Below, piece after piece: positions 34,042 to 41,663 of a stretch of 64,000 bases of DNA; the first letter of the stretch is position 1; each line of letters starts with the position of its first letter. A program made the translations under genes and the position numbers. Source of the stretch: Polynucleobacter corsicus (GTDB lineage: Bacteria > Pseudomonadota > Gammaproteobacteria > Burkholderiales > Burkholderiaceae); NCBI RefSeq assembly GCF_018688255.1, contig NZ_CP061314.1, forward strand, positions 310,001 through 374,000. Direction: 5' to 3'. A model generated the notes under the pieces. The model was not told the DNA's origin. It worked only from the letters and a program-made list of their open reading frames with translations, and did no database searches.

Positions 34042-34862
34042 AGATTTAAAGTTAGCGTGCCTTTAATTAGTAGGCTAATAGCAATGATGAGGGTGAAGAT
34101 CGAGAAAATGAGTTGTGTGTGTGGACCGCTTAATTTTTTACCCAGTAGCAGTCCAATAAATAGTCCACCTAAGGCCGCAATTGCAAAAGGAGCGGCAACG
34201 ACAATATTTAAGCTACCGCTAACTGCCGAGAATATTGCTCCGCCACCAGTGATGATGGCAAGCACCCCAAGCGAGGTAGCAACGATGGATTTAATAGGTA
34301 AGTCGGTATAACGCTTCAGTGCAGGCACGATGATGAAACCACCGCCAACACCAAGGAGGCCAGATAGGAAGCCAGCAATACTACCGGCGAGCATGAGGGC
34401 GCGAGCACAGGGCAGGGTCCACTGAAGTTTTCCAATGGCAGGATTGATAAGACAGGGAGGGGGCTTTCTGTTTTCCTCTGGAATGCCCTTAATCTGATTG
34501 CGAGCTTGCCTCAACAAACGAATAGCCACAAATAACAAGATGAGGCTGAACAGAATCTGTAAGGGCGCATTCGGAATCTGAGGCGTAAGCCAAAGTCCTA
34601 GTGGAGATAGTACTAAACCAAAGATCGCCATAAAACCTGCTGCTTTATAGCGCAAGATCTTATTTTTGAGGCCCAGAATGGCACCAATAGTAGAAGCTAG
34701 CGCAACGGCGCATAGCGCAATCGGAGCTGCCTCTGCAATCGGCAGACCCAGGAAGAAAACCAATAGCGGTACAGACAATATCCCGCCACCGGCTCCAGTG
34801 AGGCCCATAAGAGTACCTACTAGAGTGCCTAGTGCTGGGCTGATTAAGGAGAAATAGTCCAT
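34038..34862 (-). CDS. TauE/SafE-family sulfite/anion exporter
   Basis: A 274-residue membrane protein with eight segments in two repeats, each starting with the family glycine pattern (TLVGTLMGLTGAGGGILSVPLLVF; SIAGFLSGLLGVGGGFIIVPALK). The family exports sulfite, thiosulfate or sulfoacetate. It is divergent from a persulfide dioxygenase whose product is sulfite, separated by 66 bp of AT-rich DNA, so export of sulfite formed by that enzyme is the likely job. This matches BigR-controlled operons in other bacteria. Confidence 0.88.
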   Translation of the reverse strand: MDYFSLISPALGTLVGTLMGLTGAGGGILSVPLLVFFLGLPIAEAAPIALCAVALASTIGAILGLKNKILRYKAAGFMAIFGLVLSPLGLWLTPQIPNAPLQILFSLILLFVAIRLLRQARNQIKGIPEENRKPPPCLINPAIGKLQWTLPCARALMLAGSIAGFLSGLLGVGGGFIIVPALKRYTDLPIKSIVATSLGVLAIITGGGAIFSAVSGSLNIVVAAPFAIAALGGLFIGLLLGKKLSGPHTQLIFSIFTLIIAISLLIKGTLTLNL

Positions 34863-34928
34863 TGCAATTTATTTTATATTAATATAGTATATAAATATAT
34901 ATATTATTTGTACACTCGAAAGAATTAG
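34863..34928. promoter_or_regulatory. AT-rich divergent promoter, probable BigR-type operator
   Basis: The 66 bases between the TauE and dioxygenase genes are nearly all A and T from about 34870 to 34910, with repeated TATAT/ATATA inverted half-sites around ATTAATATAGTATATAAATA. Persulfide-sensing ArsR repressors of the BigR type bind AT-rich palindromes overlapping such promoters. No other regulator is nearby. The exact operator cannot be fixed by eye. Confidence 0.5.
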
Positions 34929-35801
34929 TTGACTACAAATCCCGCCCCCTTGATTAAAGATTTTTTTGACCCAGAAACCTGGACCTACACCTATGTGGTT
35001 TATGAGTGTGAGGGGGCTCATTGCGTCATCATTGACTCTGTCTTGAACTATGACCCTAAATCAGGCAGGACTAGCACCAAGTCTGCCGATGAGGTGATCG
35101 CCTTTGTTAAGAAGCACCAACTTCAAGTGGATTGGATCTTAGAGACCCATGCCCACGCAGATCACTTAAGCGCAGCCCCTTATTTACAAAGTCAATTAGG
35201 TGGTAAGTTGGTGATTGGGGATCACATTACCAAAGTGCAGGCAGTATTTAAAGGCGTCTTTAATCTCGATGATCACTTTAAAGCGGACGGCGCTCAATTT
35301 GACTATTTGCTCAAAGAGGATGAGTCACTCGCTTTCGGAAATCTCTCCTTAAAGGCACTTTTTGTGCCGGGTCACACACCTGCTTGCATGGCTTATAAAA
35401 TCGGCGATGCCATCTTCGTGGGCGATACCCTCTTTATGCCCGATGTCGGCACAGCCCGTTGTGATTTCCCGGGTGGTGATGCGAAGATGCTCTATCAATC
35501 CATTCAAAAGATTTTGTCTTATCCAGCTCAGACCAAGTTGTATATGTGTCATGACTACCCGCCAAATAATCGACCTGCGACTGGTGTGAGCACTGTTGCC
35601 GATGAGAGGGCAAATAATATTCATGTCCATGATGGCATCGGTGAGGAGCAGTTTGTGCAGATGCGTACAGCTCGAGATAAAACTTTAGAGATGCCAACAC
35701 TCATTTTGCCGTCCATTCAGGTCAATATACGTGCTGGACATTTTCCTGAGGCCGATAGCAATGGAGTTGCTTATTTAAAAATTCCTTTGAATGCGCTCTG
35801 A
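34929..35801 (+). CDS. ETHE1-like persulfide dioxygenase (metallo-beta-lactamase fold)
   Basis: A 290-residue MBL-fold protein with the metal motif at His74-x-His76-x-Asp78-His79 (THAHADHLSA), the later PGHTPACMAY His and VGDTLFMPDVGTARCDFPGGDA, which is the ETHE1/PDO signature, and the YMCHDYPP His. Persulfide dioxygenases oxidise glutathione persulfide to sulfite and glutathione using one iron. It starts at TTG 34929; no better start exists upstream. Thirteen bases downstream is the ArsR repressor. With the divergent TauE exporter it makes a full sulfide-detoxification unit, except that no sulfide:quinone reductase is present here. Confidence 0.88.
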   Translation: MTTNPAPLIKDFFDPETWTYTYVVYECEGAHCVIIDSVLNYDPKSGRTSTKSADEVIAFVKKHQLQVDWILETHAHADHLSAAPYLQSQLGGKLVIGDHITKVQAVFKGVFNLDDHFKADGAQFDYLLKEDESLAFGNLSLKALFVPGHTPACMAYKIGDAIFVGDTLFMPDVGTARCDFPGGDAKMLYQSIQKILSYPAQTKLYMCHDYPPNNRPATGVSTVADERANNIHVHDGIGEEQFVQMRTARDKTLEMPTLILPSIQVNIRAGHFPEADSNGVAYLKIPLNAL

Positions 35802-35814
35802 ACGGAGAATGCTA

Positions 35815-36132
35815 ATGAATATGCCTATCTCCAAAGTTGAGTTAAAGAAAATGCAGTCAGCTGCAGATGATGCCTGCAAGTTGATGAAGGTCTTATCAAA
35901 CCGAGATCGCATGATGCTTTTATGTGAAATCGGTCAAGCAGAAAAATGTGTTGGTGAGTTAGAGGCTGCGCTCGATTTGCATCAGCCAACTCTCTCGCAG
36001 CAATTGACTGTGTTGCGCAAAGAAAAGCTAGTGAAAACACGTAGAGAGGGAAAGCAAATTTATTACTCCCTATCCAGTGAGATTGCTGTCGCAGTGATGA
36101 GTTTGCTCTATAAGCATTACTGCAAAAAGTAA
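35815..36132 (+). CDS. BigR/SqrR-type persulfide-sensing ArsR repressor
   Basis: From the ATG at 35815 (GGAG at 35804-35807) this is a 105-residue winged-helix repressor. The recognition part is HQPTLSQQLTVLRKEKLVKTRREGKQIYY (key motif TLSQQLTVL). Cysteines fall at 21, 37, 45 and 103. Cys37 (MLLCEIG) and Cys103 (HYCKK) are 66 residues apart, the same spacing as the two sensor cysteines reported for SqrR (41/107) and BigR (42/108). It is therefore expected to form a polysulfide bridge in reactive sulfur and release the operator, inducing the dioxygenase and exporter. Confidence 0.85.
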   Translation: MNMPISKVELKKMQSAADDACKLMKVLSNRDRMMLLCEIGQAEKCVGELEAALDLHQPTLSQQLTVLRKEKLVKTRREGKQIYYSLSSEIAVAVMSLLYKHYCKK

Positions 36133-36558
36133 CTAATTAATGTGCTTTTTAGAATAAAAACCATGTAGTAAAAAGATGGCAAAGAAGGCAATACCAATGA
36201 TCCAGTGCGTTGCAATGACCCCATCCCGAATTTCCTCAGGGCCGTAGTACAACAGGGCGCCCGATACTAATAAGATGGCTAAAAAAGCCAATTGACTTAA
36301 GCCACTCCATAGCTTTCTCTTGGACTTCAGACCCGCCTTCAGATGAAAGGGTAAGACTGAGCCAAGCGCTATCGTAGCCAATATGGCAGCAATGCCGTGC
36401 CATGCCAATACCGAATGGGTTCCCAAGACGGCCCGTTCAATATGGAATTCATGGCCAAGTAAATAAACTGTCCCGGTGAGGGAGCAACCCAACATACCAA
36501 TTTGAACAAAGTGTTTTTGCCATGTCGGCATCTTGCCAAGGCGATTTGTATTCTTCAT
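36133..36558 (-). CDS. Four-helix histidine-rich membrane protein, cytochrome b-like
   Basis: A 141-residue protein from the ATG at 36558, which overlaps the ApbE stop in an ATGA. It has four hydrophobic segments. Histidines lie in or near membrane segments in pairs (LGHEFHIER, HSVLAWHGIAA, ATHWIIG, LLHGFYSKKH), as in small membrane cytochromes b that hold haem between helices. Its place after an FMN-binding protein and a flavin transferase suggests it hands electrons across the membrane to the covalent flavin. No family name can be given with certainty. Confidence 0.65.
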   Translation of the reverse strand: MKNTNRLGKMPTWQKHFVQIGMLGCSLTGTVYLLGHEFHIERAVLGTHSVLAWHGIAAILATIALGSVLPFHLKAGLKSKRKLWSGLSQLAFLAILLVSGALLYYGPEEIRDGVIATHWIIGIAFFAIFLLHGFYSKKHIN

Positions 36559-37382
36559 GGAGATTGGGTATTGGGGATGCGGATTGCTTGGGCAGAAAAG
36601 TGACTTAAGCAAGGATGGTGAGTATTTCTAGAAATACTCACTACCTTAGTTAAGGCGTCTGCGTAGACACATCTAGTGGCGACGACTGAGTAAGACTCTG
36701 AAAACTCAATATGCCCTTGATTTAGGGGATTCACCATAAAGCTCTTTGAGCTACTACTACGGTTTGCAAAGTAAAGACTGCTAGTCGCAATCGCACCTGC
36801 TGACATGCTGCCAATTTGGATGAGTTCATGCGGTTTTGATGGATTACGGATTTGAATAGCTTGAGAGCGATCCCCGAATACGCGGATATCCCCGCCTGCG
36901 TTGACCGATCCAGATTGGATACCGTGAGCGATTAATGCTTCAACCGCTTTGTCTACTGCATAGCCTTTGGCGATACCGCCAAGATCAAGGCAAAGCGGTA
37001 GAGATGATCGAACCAAGGGGAGTTCAATCAATTGGAGATCTTCAATGCCTCCAAATGAGCCATCATTGAACTTGCCATGCCTAGGGAGAAGACCTGCTTC
37101 CACTAGGCGATGACCAACCCCACAATTAAATACGCCTTGGGATTGGAGATAAACCTCTTTTGCGATCCTGAGAACTTCAGCTGTCCACGGGTGAATCCGA
37201 ACAGGCTCTAAATAGGATCTGGCGTTGATCTGGGAAAGCTCGCTATCGGGATTGTGAAAGCCCATCAAAGATTGCACTTGTTCAATAGCTAAAAAAGCTT
37301 CGTCTAGCGCTTTCAATGGGGGCGATGGGTCTTCAATCCTGATTTCTACGAAGGTGCCTAAAAGCGGCTTGCAACGAATCAT
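36555..37382 (-). CDS. apbE: ApbE-type FAD:protein FMN transferase
   Basis: A 275-residue ApbE protein. Motifs are KPLLGTFVEIRI at the N-terminus, LDLGGIAKGYAVDKAVEAL, SVNAGGDIRVFGD, SAGAIATSS and the metal-site ADALTKV. It uses FAD and Mg2+ to attach FMN to a threonine of extracytoplasmic target proteins. There is no signal peptide from the ATG at 37382, so the place of action (cytosol or periplasm) is uncertain. It overlaps the upstream FMN-binding gene by four bases (ATGA); that protein carries an acceptor motif and is the obvious target. Confidence 0.9.
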   Translation of the reverse strand: MIRCKPLLGTFVEIRIEDPSPPLKALDEAFLAIEQVQSLMGFHNPDSELSQINARSYLEPVRIHPWTAEVLRIAKEVYLQSQGVFNCGVGHRLVEAGLLPRHGKFNDGSFGGIEDLQLIELPLVRSSLPLCLDLGGIAKGYAVDKAVEALIAHGIQSGSVNAGGDIRVFGDRSQAIQIRNPSKPHELIQIGSMSAGAIATSSLYFANRSSSSKSFMVNPLNQGHIEFSESYSVVATRCVYADALTKVVSISRNTHHPCLSHFSAQAIRIPNTQSP

Positions 37383-37939
37383 TTTGCTTTTAGGCTGAAG
37401 GTTTGATTTTTTAAAGCGATGTCATATAAGACCGCAACCCGCTTAACGCCATCAGTTAAATGTTTGCAGGAGAGGGTAGCACCACCAATATTCTGAATAT
37501 CTTGATTGAGCTTGATAGGGTCTGTAGCCGTCTTTCCGACAAACTGTTTGCGCCAGTTGGCTTCTGCTACTTCGTATCCATAAGATTCAACGTATTCCAG
37601 AATTTCAATTCCAATTACTGCACCCGATGGATTAAGTGCTACTGCGTAAGTAATCATTTCATGTTTACCAACTACCTCATCTACGATGAACCAACTGCCG
37701 TCGGCCGCCCTCCAAATTCGCTCCCCCTGAAAGGGGTGGCGAATACTCGAAGCTGAGCGCATTTTGTCTTGGAGATCCTCGGTGATGATGATGGGATTTT
37801 TAACAAGCGATTTATTGGGTATTAGTATCTTCTGAGCTTGTTCAAGGGATACATAAATCTTGGCCTGTGCAACGATTGGTGCAGTTGCTATAGTTAGACC
37901 AATGATGAATAGGGGGTTAGGTTTCCAGTTCATATTCAT
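37379..37939 (-). CDS. Exported FMN-binding-domain protein, flavinylation target
   Basis: A 186-residue protein with a signal sequence (PLFIIGLTIATAPIVAQA) and one FMN-binding domain. The acceptor motif is NIGGATLSC, where Thr155 in GGAT is the expected FMN attachment point; the usual Ser/Thr at the end of the motif is a Cys here. The domain otherwise shows ALNPSGAVIGIEILEYVESYGYEV, as in NqrC/RnfG/NosR-type domains. It is followed by ApbE with a four-base overlap and preceded by an exported barrel-like protein. It should carry electrons in the periplasm. Confidence 0.85.
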   Translation of the reverse strand: MNMNWKPNPLFIIGLTIATAPIVAQAKIYVSLEQAQKILIPNKSLVKNPIIITEDLQDKMRSASSIRHPFQGERIWRAADGSWFIVDEVVGKHEMITYAVALNPSGAVIGIEILEYVESYGYEVAEANWRKQFVGKTATDPIKLNQDIQNIGGATLSCKHLTDGVKRVAVLYDIALKNQTFSLKAK

Positions 37940-37943
37940 TTCT

Positions 37944-38858
37944 TTAGTTCAGAGGAAATCCAACCTTGACGATAAATTCATTCACTGAATGGCTATCCCA
38001 AACACGCGCATTGGAGCATTCGGCTTCTCCACCACCCATACAAGTGCCGCCTTTGAGTTGATAGCGCCAAGCACCAGTGACCCACCAGTCTTTAGCGGCG
38101 TAGTGCATATTGGGCCCTACAAAAGTGGCACGCTGGACTTGATTGCGTAAATTCAATTCTGAGTAGTCATTGTGGAAGCGTGCCTCAACACCGGCGGACC
38201 ATTTGGGTGCAAATCGATAGCTCGCGCCTACAAGGAAGTCGAGCATTGACTCTGGTACGTTGCCATTTTCAATAAACTTCAAGCGTTCATTTGCTACAAC
38301 TACGTTACCTGCCAAAATTAATCGATCGTCAATGAAATTCGATTGCAAGAGTAGGCGAGCTTCAATTTCATTTTTATTTCTACCAATAGTCGGCTCTAAG
38401 TAGAGACCCACACCCACTGGCGATGTCACTGGATTCGTCAGTCTGTAAATTGCCTCCAAAGAGCCGCCTTCTATGCCACTCTTTCTATAAGGAGTAGCGG
38501 GGTCGTGGCTGGATGGCACTCCATAACCACCTGTGCAACTTGGGCTATCGCCACAGGCTTCTGGATTGGTGTAATTCTGACTCGCACTGGTGTAGTAGGA
38601 ATTGATGTAGCCAGCAATTTGTAAATCATTGGTCAGGCCATATTCCAACTCGGTTCTAGCTGTCCACGCATCGTAGGTTCCGGCAGCCTGTTGTTTGTTC
38701 AGTTGTAAGCGTTGTTCAAACTCGAGCTTTCCTTTGGGCTGGAGATCGAGAGTGTAAATCCAACCAAATGCACCTTCACCCGCATTGGCGAATGAGAAGT
38801 GCAGGGCTGTGGCTAATAGGATGCTAAAGGCAACAAGTCTTTTGATAGTCATTTTCAT
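37944..38858 (-). CDS. Exported beta-barrel-like protein (DUF6662-like), first gene of a Fur-box operon
   Basis: A 304-residue protein with a signal peptide (cut after FANA about residue 26) and a body of alternating amphipathic strands (LEFEQRLQLNKQQ, WTARTELEYGLTNDLQIAGYI, FRFAPKWSAGVEARFH type), ending in FPLN. This looks like an outer-membrane barrel of the DUF6662 type; the family call is by resemblance. Four cysteines occur in two close pairs (ACGDSPSC, TCMGGGEAEC) that could form disulfides in surface loops. Two Fur-like palindromes lie 30-70 bases upstream. It is separated by only four bases from the FMN-binding gene. Confidence 0.7.
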   Translation of the reverse strand: MKMTIKRLVAFSILLATALHFSFANAGEGAFGWIYTLDLQPKGKLEFEQRLQLNKQQAAGTYDAWTARTELEYGLTNDLQIAGYINSYYTSASQNYTNPEACGDSPSCTGGYGVPSSHDPATPYRKSGIEGGSLEAIYRLTNPVTSPVGVGLYLEPTIGRNKNEIEARLLLQSNFIDDRLILAGNVVVANERLKFIENGNVPESMLDFLVGASYRFAPKWSAGVEARFHNDYSELNLRNQVQRATFVGPNMHYAAKDWWVTGAWRYQLKGGTCMGGGEAECSNARVWDSHSVNEFIVKVGFPLN

Positions 38859-38887
38859 GGTCTAGTGGAGTGGTCAATAAAAGTAAA

Positions 38888-38929
38888 TAAGAATGATTCT
38901 CAATATACAGTAAATGAGAACAGTTCTCA
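38888..38929 (-). promoter_or_regulatory. Tandem Fur-box-like palindromes
   Basis: Two 7-1-7 inverted repeats. The first is TAAGAAT-G-ATTCTCA (38888-38902), one mismatch from symmetric. The second is TGAGAAC-A-GTTCTCA (38915-38929), fully symmetric, followed by another TTGAGAA half-site. Both resemble the Fur consensus TGATAAT-n-ATTATCA in the common TGAGAAT variant. They lie upstream of the barrel/FMN/ApbE operon, about 30-70 bases before its start, a repressor position. The opposite gene at 39007 could also be affected. Confidence 0.7.
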
Positions 38930-39006
38930 ATTGAGAAAATGACCCTGCGAGCTTTGGTGTTGAGTTTTTGCCTAGGAATACTCCCGGGCTTGTAAGATTT
39001 GGGTCT

Positions 39007-39246
39007 ATGGATTCAGAAGCCCTAGTGAAGCTGGTCACAATGAAGATGCCTTTCGGCAAGCATGCTGGCCGTGCGCTCGCAGACTTGCCTGGCAATTATT
39101 TGGCTTGGTTTGCTCGCGAAGGATTCCCGAAGAACGAGCTGGGCCAGTTGCTAGAGTTGATGCACACCCTAGATCACAATGGCTTGCGCGGGTTATTGGC
39201 CCCTATCCAGCGAGCCCATGGAATTGCTCCCCGTGCTCGCGAGTAG
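39007..39246 (+). CDS. DUF3820-family small protein
   Basis: A 79-residue protein from the ATG at 39007. The MPFGKHAGRALADLPGNYLAWFAREGFPKNELGQLLELM pattern (key parts FGKHAG, LPGNYLAWF, LGQLLEL) is that of DUF3820, a small domain found alone in many proteobacteria and once annotated as a quorum-regulated virulence factor. Role unknown. The frame is open upstream to 38968 but that N-terminus would run into the Fur-box region and does not fit the family. Confidence 0.8.
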   Translation: MDSEALVKLVTMKMPFGKHAGRALADLPGNYLAWFAREGFPKNELGQLLELMHTLDHNGLRGLLAPIQRAHGIAPRARE

Positions 39247-39323
39247 TAAGGAGTTACTTGGGGCGAACTATTGCTGTCACGCGATTGCATTCATAGACCA
39301 CATTAGGTGAATCTGGCGGTCTG

Positions 39324-40085
39324 CTATGGGCGTGGGTGGCGGATAATCTTTTCAGCCGGTTTACTAGACTTGCTTTCACTGACCACTATCGGTAGATGAA
39401 AGTCGATGCTGGCCTTCTGAATCAGTTCAGCATAGGAGATCGGCGCACCCATTTGCGCATCATCTGTGTTTTCAACCCAATAAGCCCAAGCTAATTTTTT
39501 GGCGGGATCGTAAACCAGCTTGTAGAGATGACTCGGAATGGTGACCTTGCCTTTACCAATAGTGCCGGCATGACCCACTGATCCAGTAAAGACATAGACA
39601 TCACCTTGTACGCGCTTGATATACATCCTGGTGGGCTCCTCAACCCGTTTAGCCCAGATACCCTGATTGTTTTGCCGAGCTTGCGGCATCATATTTGCTA
39701 GGGAGAATGACTGCGCCATTCCCCGCTCACTGGTCATGTCGCCAGCTGGTACGTTGTGACCCCGGTCATATCCGCTGCCGCGATAGTCTGCCAGTAGGGC
39801 GCGCTCATGCGCCGGGAGTCTAGCCTCTTCGTAGAACTGATTGGTACGGCGGGGATGAGGCGCCTGGAGTTGATCACCATTTAATTTTTCAACGGTGTAG
39901 ATGGGCTTTTTATCTAAAGGCGAGTAGTAAATCGCAAAATCATCAAAACACAGGTCTCTCCCCATCTGTGTGGTGCTGGGTATTTGTTGATTTGGGAATA
40001 GATCTTGGCATTGATCGAAGAGAGCCGACGCACTTAGTGGTAGCCAAAGCGAGCTAAATAAGAGGAGTTTGGCGAGGACTTTCAT
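39324..40085 (-). CDS. Secreted DNA/RNA non-specific endonuclease (NucA/EndoG family)
   Basis: A 253-residue exported nuclease: signal peptide MKVLAKLLLFSSLWLPLSASA, then the beta-beta-alpha-metal fold with the DRGH motif (Asp107-His110, in GYDRGHNVPAGDM) and the metal Asn in MMPQARQNNQG. The His is the general base. It would degrade extracellular nucleic acids in the periplasm or medium, for nutrition or defence against incoming DNA. No inhibitor gene is adjacent, as expected for an enzyme exported before folding. Confidence 0.88.
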   Translation of the reverse strand: MKVLAKLLLFSSLWLPLSASALFDQCQDLFPNQQIPSTTQMGRDLCFDDFAIYYSPLDKKPIYTVEKLNGDQLQAPHPRRTNQFYEEARLPAHERALLADYRGSGYDRGHNVPAGDMTSERGMAQSFSLANMMPQARQNNQGIWAKRVEEPTRMYIKRVQGDVYVFTGSVGHAGTIGKGKVTIPSHLYKLVYDPAKKLAWAYWVENTDDAQMGAPISYAELIQKASIDFHLPIVVSESKSSKPAEKIIRHPRP

Positions 40086-40603
40086 TGCATGTCAGTGTAA
40101 TGAGTGTCGTCCTGAGGGGATGCAAGTTTTATGCCTATCTACCAGATTCATTAGCTCTATAGCTAGTATGTATGTAGGTTTAAGAGTCTGTTGCGTGATC
40201 CTTTAATGCGAGCGCAACATATCAAAACAGATTGATCGGTAACCTGGGGTGATGATCAAAATAACACTACCGGTAGAAAATTCAGCCCATCCGAATACTA
40301 GATGTACGGGTTAGGCAGTCCTTCGAAGGGCGAAAATAGTAAAAAAGTCGGTTTTTAAGCACTTTTTTATTATATGAAATAAGTCCTTACTAACTTCTAT
40401 AAGTTATTGAAATTAAACAGGTAAATATCTTATCTACAGACTTTCCTAGGGATCATCTCTAATTCAAGATCTATAAGTTATAGAAATGAGCTTCTTTATT
40501 CTTGACTTGATATAAGAACCTTTTTAGGATGGCACATGTTTTTTACTTATTGCAGCGCAACATAAATCGGAGTATTGATTGTTGAGGTTCTGCAAGACCA
40601 CGA
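40086..40603. other. 518-bp non-coding region upstream of the lytic transglycosylase
   Basis: No convincing gene in either strand. It contains a repeated palindromic element (annotated separately at 40396-40487), a CCTTCGAAGG palindrome near 40320, and an AAAAAAGT...ACTTTTTT repeat at about 40342-40372 too AT-rich to call a terminator. The length is unusual for this compact sequence, so a long 5' untranslated region, several regulator sites or a small RNA are possible. No tRNA-like fold was found. Confidence 0.5.
40396..40487. repeat. Direct repeat of a CTATAAGTTATAG palindrome
   Basis: Two copies of an 18-base element, at 40396-40413 and 40470-40487, differ by one base (TATTG versus TATAG). 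The second core CTATAA-G-TTATAG is a perfect 6-1-6 inverted repeat. Copies are 74 bases apart, about seven helical turns, upstream of the transglycosylase gene. This looks like a pair of binding sites for a dimeric regulator, identity unknown. Confidence 0.55.
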
Positions 40604-41593
40604 ATGAATAAATGTTTTTCTACCAATTCGAGTGACATGCAACTAGCAAGGCCAGTAACGGCTAATGCTAAAGAGTTGTTAGCTCACGCACTTTCTCCTG
40701 TCTATCGGGTCATGAATGGCCTATTGATTGTGACTGTTTTCATGACCGTAGGACTTTGGCTTTCCGGTAACGGAACCCAAGCGGGCGCATTTGATTTAGC
40801 CCGGATCTTAGTTCCAGATGAAGCTCGTCACATGGTTTGGCAAAACGGTTTTGGAATGCTCGATCAGTATCAAGAAGAGGCCCCTAAAGCGCTTGCTGAT
40901 AAAGAGATTGCCAATGTGATCTATGGCAAGGCATCCAACACCACTCATGGCGGCCTCATGGGCGCCAAGAAGCAAACAGTGGCCCTATTAATGCCTTCGG
41001 TAGCAAATGCCCAGGTGAAGCCGATTTCACATCTATCTGATCGCATACCCACAGCAAAAATTGATCCCCAGGCACTGGACTCAAAGTTGATGGTGTCCAT
41101 TCAGAATCAACGCGCAGTAGCTGACTTCTTTGAGAAGAAGTACAAGTTAGATCGTGCCAAGATCGAGGAATATGTATCCAATACTGTGTTGATTGCAAAA
41201 GAAGTCAATATTGACCCGGTGCTCTTACTTGCCGTGATTTCGGTAGAGTCCAACTTTAATCCCCTGATCAAAAGCCATGCTGGTGCCGAAGGCTTGATGC
41301 AGGTGATGACTGCGATTCATCAAGATAAGTACGCCTTGTATGGTGGCGCTACTGATGCGGTAAAGCCTGAGGTGAATATTCGGGTGGGCGCTTACATCTT
41401 GAAGTATTTGATTGCCACTAGCGGCTCATTGCGTAATGGCTTGAAATACTATGTTGGTGCTGCAAATGCAGAGAATGATGGCGGCTATACCGATAAGGTG
41501 ATGGCGGAAAGAAATCGTTTGATTAGTTTGTGCGAGCCGGCAACTCAAAATAAATTAACACTGAACGGTAAAGATTTACGTTCACAAGGTTAA
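40604..41593 (+). CDS. Lytic transglycosylase (SLT domain) membrane-anchored protein
   Basis: A 329-residue protein with one membrane segment near residues 41-58 (GLLIVTVFMTVGLWLSG), then a periplasmic part with a C-terminal SLT domain. The catalytic Glu215 is in AVISVESNFNPL, followed by AGAEGLMQVMTAIHQDKY, and the substrate-binding YYVGAANAENDGGY near 285-298. It cleaves peptidoglycan to anhydromuropeptides. The domain is of the MltC/Slt70-like type. A terminator follows directly. The long upstream region suggests regulated expression. Confidence 0.85.
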   Translation: MNKCFSTNSSDMQLARPVTANAKELLAHALSPVYRVMNGLLIVTVFMTVGLWLSGNGTQAGAFDLARILVPDEARHMVWQNGFGMLDQYQEEAPKALADKEIANVIYGKASNTTHGGLMGAKKQTVALLMPSVANAQVKPISHLSDRIPTAKIDPQALDSKLMVSIQNQRAVADFFEKKYKLDRAKIEEYVSNTVLIAKEVNIDPVLLLAVISVESNFNPLIKSHAGAEGLMQVMTAIHQDKYALYGGATDAVKPEVNIRVGAYILKYLIATSGSLRNGLKYYVGAANAENDGGYTDKVMAERNRLISLCEPATQNKLTLNGKDLRSQG

Positions 41594-41615
41594 TAGTTTT
41601 CGTTAAGACAAAATA

Positions 41616-41638
41616 AAGGCCACTCATTGAGTGGCCTT
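41616..41638. terminator. Terminator hairpin between transglycosylase and FKBP genes
   Basis: Arms AAGGCCACT (41616-41624) and AGTGGCCTT (41630-41638) with a five-base loop, then TATTACTT. It lies between convergent genes and can serve both, though the T run is short. Confidence 0.75.
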
Positions 41639-41663
41639 ATTACTTACAGATGCAGGCTCGGAA

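Noticed and set aside
40342..40372. A-run/T-run inverted repeat as a terminator or small RNA end
   Set aside because: The stem is almost all A-T with a long loop, too weak to support.
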